NCBI GenBank assembly: GCA_947044365.1
Contig: OX345638.1
Location: 11,216,645-11,280,644 of the forward strand
Reading direction: 5' to 3'
DNA: 64,000 bases
From: Petrosia ficiformis
Taxonomy: Eukaryota > Porifera > Demospongiae > Haplosclerida > Petrosiidae
The position numbers and the translations under genes are program-made. The notes under the pieces are model-generated. The model was not told the origin of the DNA and did no database searches. It saw only the letters and a program-made list of their open reading frames with translations. Below, piece after piece: positions 1 to 18,642 of the stretch (position 1 is the stretch's first letter; each line of letters opens with the position of its first letter).

Positions 1-1452
1 ATATAATTGTAAGTAAACACGTTATTTACTCGAATAATGAGTGGTTGATCGACACTACATACATACTTCTTATATACTATATATGGTCTTACCAGAAGTA
101 GTGGTGATATAAATATAACTAGCACTTTGAGGAACTGGACATACCACAACAGTTACATTACGTCTAGTTTCTCAAAGTGTTAGTTATGTAAAATAATATT
201 AGGTTTTAGTTAATTAAGTTAGCTATCAATAGACATATCATTTATAGTTTAATACTGAAACTAAAAGTCACAATGCCTTACTAAAAGGGGTTTTAGTTAT
301 AGTTAACTGAAACAATACTAGTATCGTCCCAACCCTGTTTGCATGCTTTTTGGATTTTGACATCCAATTTTATTAATATGTATAAGTATCTATAGTCGCA
401 CTGGTAACATTTGTAACTGACTAGTACATCTAATTCCTATATATACAATGTATCGGTAGATATAATTAAACAAATGACACTGTCATAGTTAACTGTTAAT
501 TGTTTACTAAATTATACATCTATTTTCCTACATGCTCATGTACACAGATGTATTGTAGTTGATACATATGTGTATGTTATATAGTAATTATAATGTTATG
601 TACATAAATTGAAGTGTAATAATTACATTACACAGTAGTTAGTGTTAGTGTCCAGTCCTAACTACCAATACATTGTATGTAGTGAATTAGAATTATCCTG
701 TCAGTTGTTATGGCATGCCTTTCAATCTATGTTGAAATCTAGCTGGTCCAGTTTATCAAATCAGAGTGTGATCATACTTGGTGGTATATGCGTATGTATG
801 GTAATAAACCTATATGAATATTAATTATGATGTACAGGTTGTAATGGGAATATATTTATTATAATTATACATAACCTGACATATTGTAGTTGATTATAGT
901 ATGTTTTAATCTCAATTCTTTCTTTGTGATATTAAATGACATTATTAGTCTATATATAATAATGTATTTGTACTCAGTAAGGGAAGTGGTGTGTTTGGGT
1001 AGGATACACTTGGTCTTGATTATACCTCCTGTTTTAGTACCATCTATCATAGTATGATAATAAGACCACTTTTAGTTATAGTTATAGTATGTCTAATTTC
1101 TCAAAATGTTAGTTATATTTATGTTAATTAACTAAAACAACACTAGTACCATCATGACCTTTTTGCATGCTTTTTGGATGTTGACATCCAATTTTGTCTT
1201 TGCTGTGATATATATATGTGCAAATATTTGCTTGTATACACTGTATTCTCATATGTTACATGGTAGAAGGTTATATACACTGGAGTACGATTTACTAATC
1301 TTTATTAATAAATGATTATAAATTTCTTTAAGTACTTACTGATTAAGATAAAAGACATATACATAATGAATAAAAACTACAAGTTCATTTTAGGCCTATC
1401 TACTATTCTGACTACATTGTGACTACAATTACATTTATTTGAGTTCATTTTC
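1..1452. repeat. Segmentally duplicated AT-rich flank, no gene seen
   Basis: No coding exon is visible. From about 420 to 1450 the sequence matches 3165-4235 almost continuously and 8480-9330 in part, including the motif AATGTATCGGTAGATATAAT, the paired ATAGTTAACTGTTAATTG segment, and the stretch leading into the 3' end of the family gene. Short M1-type MITE fragments (ACTAAAAGTCACAATGCCTT) lie near 250-310 and 1060-1140. Confidence 0.7.
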
Positions 1453-2646
1453 CTATTTGTTATGCTTAGTTTCATCTTCTATTTGAAACTTTTCCAATAT
1501 TTTTTTCTGATACTCAGCCACATTTTGCTCTTCAATCATTCTCTTTATATCGTGTAATGGATCCAAACCAGAAAATATACCTCTTTGTTTCCGAAAGTCT
1601 ACAAGATCTGGGCACAAGTGATCAGAGCGAAAATTTGCAGAATGACATCGTGGGGGTTTATATCTAGAGCCATAAATTCGCAAATTTTGGTCAAAGCAGT
1701 GATGTTTAACAGGAAGAATATCGACCTCTGAAGGTGGTAGTTGAAGTGCCTGATAAGTGTGAGGATAATGAAAAGCAAACACAGTTTGCTCCCAGCTACA
1801 CCACATAGAGTTAGTCTTGGATCTTTCAAATTTAATGAATGGCAAGTCTAGGATCTCTTCCATAGGGTGCTCGATGGTAGGTACATCAGCGAACACAGTA
1901 TCATCCACCGTCACCACTATAACATAACAAATTTCATTATTATACCGTAGTGTGCCTGCTCGTTTAAATATCAGTTTAAGACTGTCAGAGTTAGGAAATC
2001 CTGATTTGTAAGCATTCAAGAGACTACTCATTGGTGTAGTGAGGCTAACAGTCCCATAAGGAGAGGAATCTGTTTTTAGTTTAGCTGACAGCACACCGTC
2101 AATATCGCCATATTGTTGTCTTAGTTGTTCTATTGCCAAAGTACCAAGACCGTCAGGTGGTTTTGCAGCAAACCATGTGAGGTATCCAGGAAACATTGCA
2201 CGATCACTGGATAATTGTGTGAACATCTCATCTCCATTATACTCTAATGAATAATTATCTCTTGCCAATTTTACTGCAGGTCTAAATGTCATACAACCTT
2301 CTAAAATTTGCATTGCTTGCTGGTAATGTGTAACATGACACATTTTATCAATTGGAAATGATATCTGATTCACTTCATATGGTCGATCGAATTTACGTTC
2401 AAATTCTTTTTCTATATCATAAGGACCAGTTGGTTTGTCTGTAGTGAAAACTCCACGATAGAATGCCTCATAGCTTCCTTTAACATCTCTATAATTAATA
2501 TCTAATAATTATGTATGTATGTACTAGTTACATGCAGTGTATTTTTCATCTTTAGTACATTGTGATATATGGAAGAATACTTACATTCCTTTTAGTAGTC
2601 TGGGAGCAACAACACCTTGTCCTTTAGAAAGAACACGTCTAGCCAT
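1453..2646 (-). CDS. Uncharacterised two-exon family protein, copy A (365 aa)
   Basis: I do not recognise this family with confidence. Exon 1 is 2646-2585 (starts MARRVLSKGQ) and exon 2 is 2488-1453, joined in phase 2 with GTAAGT and AG borders, giving 365 residues. An earlier inner ATG at 2373 would miss the conserved region before it. Conserved with the copy at 5704-6951 are a CHVTHYQQAM..IL segment, GYLTWFAA, a YGT segment, AGTLRYNNEICYVIVV, WCSWEQTVFAFHYP and LPPSEVDILPVKHHCF. No signal peptide or membrane helix is obvious; the C-terminus is charged and probably helical. The His-Thr motif followed by an A..I turn and a later Y/Glu-rich region faintly recalls ADP-ribosyltransferase-like folds, which is speculation. 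Identical gene structure in both copies supports a real gene. Confidence 0.8.
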
Positions 2647-4234
2647 AGTAGGTTTTTCTCTATAGTTTGTGTTTTACTGATGTCCTTTATATACTGACTG
2701 GTATACATATCTAAACCATGGAATGACAGTTACTTTATACATACATAAACATGATTATAAATATCTGGTGTGTTAGAACCATTTCATGTACACATACAAT
2801 ATTAAATACAGTACACAGTAGTTAGTGTTAATATCCAGTCCTAACTACCGATACATTGTATGTAGTTAATTAGAATTATCCTGTCAGTTGTCTTTCAATA
2901 TGTGTGCAAGTTCAGCTAGTCCAGTTTTAATCATAGTGTGTACTGGATGCATGCTCTCATATTCTACTATGCATACTAGGGTATGGTAACACTAAATATG
3001 ATGTGCAGATTGTAATGGGAATATAATTATTATATTTTACATATGATTGCTTGACAGTAACTGTAATAAAATTACCATTCAAGTTTACAAACAGCTATCG
3101 TCACTGGATTATTAGTATACTAATGACAAGCTGATGTACTGTCTCAGTATAACAATTAATATGTATAAGTATGACTATATAGTACTTCTAATTCACTATA
3201 TATACAATGTATCGGTAGATATAACTAAACACATGACACTGTCATAGTTAACTGTTAATTGTTTACTAAATTATACATCTATTTTCCTATATGCTCATTA
3301 TTTTCATGTACACAGATATATTGTAGTTGATAGATATGTGTATGTTATATAGTAATTATCATAATGTTATGTACATAAATTGAAGTGTAATATTTACAGT
3401 AAACACCAGTTAGTGTTAGTGTCCAGTCCTAACTACCAATACATTGTATGTAGTGAATTAGAATTATCCTGTCAGTTGTTACAGCATGCCTTTCAATCTG
3501 TGTTGAAATCCAGCTGGTCCAGTTTATCAAATCGGAGTGTGATCATACTTGGTGGTATATGCGTATGTATAGTAATAAACCTATATGAATATTAATTATG
3601 ATGTACAGGTTGTAATGGGAATATATTTATTATATTTATATATAAGCTGACATATTGTAGTTCGTTTTGATCTCAATTCTTTCTTCATTATAATGTCATA
3701 TTAAATGACATTATTAGTCCATATAATTATAATAATGTATTTGTACTTATCCCAGTAAGGGTATAGGAAGTGGTGTGTTTGGGTAGGATACACTTGGTCT
3801 TGATTATATACCTCCTGTTTTAGTACCATCTGGTGTTGTTTTAGTATGACAATAAGACCACTTTTAGTTATATATAGTATGTCTAGTTTCTCAAAATGTT
3901 AGTTATATTTATATTAATTAACTAATTGACACAATGGTATTAGTGTAACACATCCCAACCTGTTTGCATGCTTTTTGGATGTTGACATCCAATTTTGTCT
4001 TTGCAGTGATATATACATTATGTAAAAAGATTTGCTTGGATACACTGTATTCTCATATGTTTCATGGTAGAAGGTTATATACACTGCAGTACGATCTTTA
4101 TTAATAAATGATTATAAATTTCTTTAAGTGCTTACTGATTAAGACATAAGACATATACATAATGAATAAAAACTACAACTTTTTTACTAATCTGACTACA
4201 TTGTGACTACAACTACATTTATTTGAGTACATTT
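2647..4234. repeat. Intergenic repeat block between copy A and the truncated copy
   Basis: No exon seen. 2810-3030 and 3395-3625 are copies of one dispersed segment (CAGTCCTAACTACC core followed by a GATGTACAGG or GATGTGCAGA stretch) that also occurs at 630-860, 4545-4690, 8140-8350 and 8805-9030. From about 3165 the block parallels 420-1450, showing that flank and gene were duplicated together. Confidence 0.7.
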
Positions 4235-4546
4235 TCATATCTGTGTTATGTTGAAAGGCTTTGTTTCATGTTCTATTTGAAGCTTTTCTAATACTTGTTT
4301 CTGATACTCAACCACATTTTGCCCTTCAATCATCTTTCTCTTCATATCATGTAATGGATCCAAACCAAAAAATATACCTCTTTGTTTCCAAACGTCTACA
4401 AGATCTGGGCACAAGTGATCAGAACGAAAATTTGCAGAATGACATCGTGGGGGTTGATATTTAGTGCTATAAATTATCAAATTTTGGTGGAAGCAGTGAT
4501 GTTTTACAGGAAGAATATCAACCTCTGGAGGTGGTAGTTGAAGCAT
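4235..4546 (-). pseudogene. Truncated third copy of the two-exon family
   Basis: An open reading frame of 103 codons matches only the C-terminal part of copy A, beginning at LQLPPPEVDILPVKHHCF and ending with an altered tail. Everything 5' of this point, including exon 1 and the putative fold core, is absent. The sequence instead passes directly into the dispersed repeat at 4545-4690. The downstream flank matches that of copy A, so this is a duplicated gene that lost its 5' part. The frame is still open and the decay looks recent. Expression is unlikely but cannot be excluded. Confidence 0.8.
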
Positions 4547-5345
4547 GCCTCAAGTTTCAATCTGTGTTGAAATTCAGCTGGTCCAGTTTATCAAATCAGA
4601 GTGTGGATCATACTTGGTGGTATATGTATGGTAACACTCTATATGAATATTAATTATGATGTACAGGTTGTAATGGGAATATATTTATTATATACACAAC
4701 CTGACATATTGTAGTTGATTATAGAACGTTTTAATCTGAATTCTTTCTTCATTATGTCATATTAAATGACATTATTAGTCCATATATAATAATGTATTTG
4801 TACTCATGCCAGTAAGGTTATAGGAAGTGCACGTGGTGTGTTTAGTAGGACACACTTTTTTTTGTTCTTGATTATACCTCCAGTGTTAGTACCATCTATC
4901 AGAGTATGACAATAAGACCACTTTTAGTTATAGTATGTCTAATTTCGCAAAATGTTAGTTATATTTATGTTCATTAACTAAAACAACAATAGTTCCATCC
5001 TGACATTGTTTGCATGCTTTTTGGATGTTTGGACAATGTATCAGTAGACATAATTAAACACATAGTGACACTGTCATAGTTAACTACAAATTGTAGTAAA
5101 CAATTAACAGTTAACTATGACAGTCTCAAGTGTTTAATTATATCTACTGATACATTGTATATATAGTGAATTAGAAGTACTATGTAGTGTATAGGAAAAT
5201 ATATGTATAATTTAGTAAACAATTATACATCTTTTTACTATATACATGTTCATTTCAATGTACTAATCATGCATAAAGATAATAAGTAAGATAAGATATC
5301 ATGTATTTAAACAAGTGACTTATTTTATAGGGTGTTGTTCATATA
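4547..5345. repeat. Duplicated repeat block with MITE-like hairpin
   Basis: This block recurs at 8880-10050. It contains a long inverted repeat at about 5046-5140, where ACTGTCATAGTTAACT faces AGTTAACTATGACAGT across a short AT-rich centre. The second copy of the block holds extra tandem units at 9440-9900 that are absent here. No coding sequence seen. Confidence 0.7.
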
Positions 5346-5703
5346 TCTGTAGGTCATCCTAGATTGTGAGGTTTATATTATATTATTTGGTATTAATTAC
5401 AGAAATAATAAAACACAAAAAGAAATTATTATCATATTATGCTGTTCTTTGATGCATTCATGTTTATACGTATGCTTTTTGGATTTTGACATCCAATTTT
5501 GTCTTTACAGTGATATATATTATGCTTTTGATACTGTATTCTCATATGTTTCATGGCAGAAGATGACTATACACCCTGTGGTATGGTTACCAATGATTAA
5601 TTAATCTTTATTAATAAATGATTAGAAAAGTATAAAAGTGCTTACAGATAAAGTATAACACATACACATAATGTATTTTAGACCTGTTTTGACTACATTC
5701 TAA

Positions 5704-6951
5704 CTAGAACTGTATTTCTTCATGTTCAAAAAGCTTAGTTGCGTCTTCTATTACAATCTTGCGCTCTACATCTTTCTGATATTCGTCCACATTTCGGTTT
5801 TCAAACTCCCTCTGTTCTTTAAGTAAATCAGGAAAAGGTATACATTGCAGTTTTCCAAAGGCTTCAGCATCAGGGCAAGAGCCAGCAAATGTTTTCACGT
5901 GACACCGAGTAGGGTATTTATATGATACAGGTTGCAGCTCTTTGTTAAAGCAGTGGTGTTTAACTGGATGAATTTCTACCTCTGAAGGTGGTAATTGAAG
6001 TACACAATCTGTGCCTGGATAATGAAAAGCAAACACAGTTTGCTCCCAGCTACACCACAACTCCTTATTAGTTATTTGATTGTGTAGCCTAACAAATGGC
6101 AGTTGTATATTCTCTACCATGGCTTCATCCTGCGTGATAGTAGGAGAGGCAGGCAACAGAGTAGCATCAACAGTCACCACTATAACATAACAAATTTCAT
6201 TACCATACCGTAGAGTGCCTGCTTTTATAAAACGCAGTTCGTTAGACATAGGAAATCTTTTTTTGTAAGACTCCAAGAGAGTAGCCATTGAAGTTGTGAA
6301 TGCAATGGTCCCATAAACAGAGGAATCTGGTTTTAACTTGTGTGACATAGTAGGAACGATGCGTGGATGTTGTTCTATAAGTTTGTTAAAGGCAAGCAGA
6401 CTAAAATTGTCAGGTGGAATTGCAGCAAACCAGCAGTAATATCCAGGTAACATTGCACGATCTTTGGGTAATTTTTCAAATATATCTCCTCCTCCATCTG
6501 CCACTTTATTTACACACTTGATAGAATACTTTGGTCCTCTTGATAGTTTCTGTGCAGGTTTAAATGTCATACAGTCTTCTACAATTTTCATTGCTGGATT
6601 GAAGTGTGTAGCATGAGACATCTTTACACCTGGGTCATTTATACGATATCTTAAATCAGTCCCCAGATCCACCTTGTATTCTTGTTGGAATGTTTTCTCA
6701 AATTCATCGTGTATACTATAAGGACCACGTGGATTGTTTGTAGTGAATTCATCAGGATAGAATGCCTCAAAACCTCTCCCAACATCTCTATAATTTATAT
6801 ACAGATGTAAAGTTGCATATTAATGTTCTGTCTAATAATTATGTGGTTATATGCAGTGTATATTATATATTTACTTATGATACATGGAATAATATACTTA
6901 CCTTCCGCGTATATGAGAATTGTCCTCTGGCATCTTTCTTTTTTTGTCCAT
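5704..6951 (-). CDS. Uncharacterised two-exon family protein, copy B (377 aa)
   Basis: Exon 1 is 6951-6902 (MDKKRKMPED) and exon 2 is 6787-5704; the phase-2 junction makes an Arg codon and the total is 378 codons including stop. The longest uninterrupted frame begins at a GTG (6672), but the spliced ATG is preferred because the intervening residues (FEAFYPDEFTTNNPRGPY) align with copy A (YEAFYRGVFTTDKPTGPY). Conserved motifs include MSHATHFNPAMKIVEDCM, GYYCWFAA, YGTIAFTTSMATLLESYK, AGTLRYGNEICYVIVV and WCSWEQTVFAFHYPGT. The basic KKRK near the start differs from copy A's N-terminus. Copies A and B are clearly diverged, so their duplication is older than that of A and the truncated copy. Function unknown. 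Confidence 0.82.
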
Positions 6952-7146
6952 GTTATCTCCACAAAGACTTTAATATGAGAAACTGAGATGGTTTTTGAAG
7001 TTTTTCTAACTTGTGTTTTACTAATGTCCTTTATATACTGACTGGTATACATGTCTAAACCATGGAATGACAGTTACTTTGTACATACACAAACTTGATT
7101 ATAAATATCCGGTATGTTTGAACTATTTCATGTACACATACAATAT

Positions 7147-8168
7147 TAAATATAGTACACAGCAGTTAGTGTTAGTATCCAGTCCTAACTACTGATACAT
7201 TAAATATAGTACACAGCAGTTAGTGTTAGTATCCAGTCCTAACTACCGATACATTAAATATAGTACACAGCAGTTAGTGTTAGTATCCAGTCCTAACTAC
7301 CGATACATTACATATAGTACACAGCAGTTAGTGTTAGTATCCAGTCCTAACTACCGATACATTAAATATAGTACACAGCAGTTAGTGTTGGTATCCAGTC
7401 CTAACTACCGATACATTAAATACAGTACACAGTAGTTAGTGTTAGTGTCCAGTCCTAACTACTGATACATTAAATATAGTACACAGTAGTTAGTGTTAGT
7501 ATCCAGTCCTAACTACTGATACATTAAATACAGTACACAGCAGTTAGTGTTAGTATACAGTCCTAACTACCGATACATTAAATACAGTACACAGCAGTTA
7601 GTGTTAGTATCCAGTCCTAACTACCGATACATTAAATACAGTACACAGCAGTTAGTGTTAGTATCCAGTCCTAACTACCGATACATTAAATACAGTACAC
7701 AGCAGTTAGTGTTAGTATCCAGTCCTAACTACCGATACATATAGTACACAGCAGTTAGTGTTAGTATCCAGTCCTAACTACCGATACATTAAATACAGTA
7801 CACAGCAGTTAGTGTTAGTATCCAGTCCTAACTACCGATACATTAAATACAGTACACAGCAGTTAGTGTTAGTATCCAGTCCTAACTACCGATACATTAC
7901 ATATAGTACACAGTAGTTAGTGTTAGTATCCAGTCCTAACTACCGATACATTACATATAGTACACAGCAGTTAGTGTTAGTATCCATTCCTAACTACCGA
8001 TACATTAAATATAGTACACAGTAGTTAGTGTTAGTATCCAGTCCTAACTACCGATACATTAAATATAGTACACAGTAGTTAGTGTTAGTGTCCAGTCCTA
8101 ACTACCGATACATTAAATATAGTACACAGTAGTTAGTGTTAGTATCCAGTCCTAACTACTGATACATT
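7147..8168. repeat. 54-bp minisatellite, about 19 copies
   Basis: Near-perfect head-to-tail copies of a 54-bp unit containing GTTAGTGTTAGTATCCAGTC followed by CTAACTACCGATACATTA. Copies differ by a few substitutions (ATATAG/ATACAG, CAG/TAG). The unit core also occurs singly in the dispersed segments at 640, 2820, 3400 and 8810, so the array grew from a dispersed repeat. Because 54 is a multiple of three, it reads open in one frame; see findings. Confidence 0.95.
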
Positions 8169-9439
8169 GTATGAAGTTAATTAGAATTATCCTGTCAGCT
8201 TGTCTTTCAATATGTGTGGACACTCAGCTGGTCCAGTTTTAATCATAGTTTGTACTGGATGCATGCTCATGTTCTACTATCCATACTAGGGTATGGTAAC
8301 ACTATATGAAGACTAAATATGATGTGCAGATTGTAATGGGAATATAATTATTATATTTTACATGTGGTTGCTTAACAGTAACTGTAATGAAATGTGTCAG
8401 TGTATATACATCATTAATAACCATTCAAGTTTACAAACAGCTATCTTCACTGGATTATTGGTATACTAATCACAAGCTGATGTACTGTCTCAATATAACA
8501 ATTAATATGTATAAGTATGTATAGCCACTCTTGTAACAATTGGAAAAACATTTGTAACTGACTATATAGTACTTCTAATTTACTATACACTATATAGTAC
8601 TTCTAATTCACTGTATATACAATGTATCAGTAGATATAATTAAACACATGTCACTGTCATAGTTAACTGTTAATTGTTTACTAAATTATACATCTATTTT
8701 TTATGCTCATTATTCTCATGTACACAGATGTATTGTAGTTGATACATATGTACATGATATATAGTGATTATAATGTTATGTACATAAATAGAAGTGTAAT
8801 ATTTACAGTACACAGCAGTTAGTGTTAGTGTCCAGTCTTAACTACCGATACATTGTATGTAGTGAATTAGAATTATCCTGTCAGTTGTTACGGCATGCCT
8901 TTCCATCTGTGTTGAAATTCAGCTGGTCTAGTTTATCAAATCGGAGTGTGGATCATACTTGGTGGTGTATGTGTATGTATGGTAATAAACCTATATGAAA
9001 ATTAATTATGATGTACAGGTTGTAATGGGAATATATTTATTATATTTATATATAAGCTGACATATTGTAGTTGATTATAGAACGTTTTAATCTTCATTAT
9101 AATGTAATAGTAAATGACATTATTAGTCCATATATAATAATGTATTTGTACTCATGTCAGTAAGGTTATAGGAAGTGGTGTGTTTGGTAGGACACACTTT
9201 TTTTTTGTTCTTGATTATACCTCCAGTGTTAGTACCATCTGTCAGAGTATGACAATAAGACCACTTTTAGTTATAGTTGTAGTATGTCTATTTTCTCAAA
9301 ATGTTAGTTATATTTATGTTAATTAACTAAAACAACAATAGTTCCATCCCGACCTGTTTGCATGCTTTTTGGACGTTTGGACAATGTATCGGTAGACATA
9401 ATTAAACACATAGTGACACTGTCATAGTTAACTACAAAT

Positions 9440-9900
9440 TGTAGTAAACAATTAACAGTTAACTATGACAGTGACATGTGTTTAATTATATGTACCGATA
9501 CATTGTATATATAGTGAATTAGATGTACTATATAGTGTATAGTAAATAGATGTATAATTTAGTAAACAATTAACAGTTAACTATGACAGTGACATGTGTT
9601 TAATTATATGTACCGATACATTGTATATATAGTGAATTAGATGTACTATATAGTGTATAGGAAATAGATGTATAATTTAGTAAACAATTAACAGTTAACT
9701 ATGACAGTGACATGTGTTTAATTATATGTACCGATACATTGTATATATAGTGAATTAGAAGTACTATATAGTGTATAGTAAATAGATGTATAATTTAGTA
9801 AACAATTAACAGTTAACTATGACAGTGACATGTGTTTAATTATATCTACCGATACATTGTAGATCTATATAATTATAGTGAATTAGAAGTACTATATAGT
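9440..9900. repeat. About 117-bp tandem array, about 4 copies
   Basis: Units contain AACAGTTAACTATGACAGTG, GTGTTTAATTATAT, CCGATACATTGTATATATAG and a TAGTGTATAG segment. The array lies inside a block whose other copy (5050-5345) has a single unit. The stretch around it (8480-10490) shows no gene. Confidence 0.85.
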
Positions 9901-10492
9901 GTATAGGAAAATATATGTATAATTTAGTAAACAATTATAATCTTTTTACTATACTACATGTTCATTTCAATGTACTAACCATGCATAAAGATAATAAGTA
10001 AGATAAGATATCATGTATTTAAACGAGTGACTTATTTTATAGGTGTTGTTGTATATATCTGTAGGTCATCCTAGATATTGTGAGGTTTATCTGTAATAAA
10101 TATTATTTATGAAAATAATTTTGTGTCAATACATAGTTAAGGAATTTGTGTCATTCTAGTGAGCTATATAGCTAGTTAATTAACAAATTATGATAAGATG
10201 AAATCTACCACATCCTGTGGGCAATATTTGAAAATTAAGTTTGCATATAGGCAATTACAAATATCCATCAATACTGTTCAATAGCAAAAATAAGCTCCTT
10301 TTTAAAGGATAACAAAGTTCTGATCCATATTTTGACAGTATATGCCTCGAGATTAATGTAACAACTGCATGATTAGTAAACTGTTAATTGTTATTTTGTC
10401 GTTGCTATAGCAACACACCACAATTATAACTATAACTAAATTATTCTCATTATCATTGAAAAAATCACATGTATTGTTTGATCAAATAATTG

Positions 10493-18345
<7,853 letters not shown>

Positions 18346-18642
18346 CTAGAACTAAAGAAATGATAAAACTAATGAAGACAAAGACATAAAGACAGAGACA
18401 CAGACCGTTTGAGGTTCAGCATACAAAAAGACCGCTACACCATTACACGACCACGCCTTTATAATTAAAAAGGCACGCCCTCAGTGCACTGTAATTGTAG
18501 GGTGTGTTTGTGTGTGAATCCACAACAAGGGATGTAAAGCACAGGAAAGATTATCTCTAGGAAGAAGTGAGTTTTTATTATGAATTACAATATTAGTAAT
18601 TTTTATTTTAATTGCATTTTAACTAATTAATAGTTATTAAAA
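18346..18642. promoter_or_regulatory. Divergent promoter region between TM9SF3 and PABIR gene
   Basis: The two start codons are 297 bp apart and point away from each other. The gap contains CCACGCC and GGCACGCCC motifs (about 18451-18480) on either side of a TTTATAATTAAAAAGG block, plus a GTGTGTTTGTGTGTG stretch. The motifs resemble KLF/SP-type sites; binding is inference. Confidence 0.6.

Noticed and set aside
1599..1829. 76-codon minus-strand hydrophobic frame
   Set aside because: Out-of-frame shadow within exon 2 of family copy A.
7223..7744. Repeat protein encoded by the 54-bp array
   Set aside because: Frame breaks between units and the unit exists elsewhere as a non-coding repeat; kept only as a finding.
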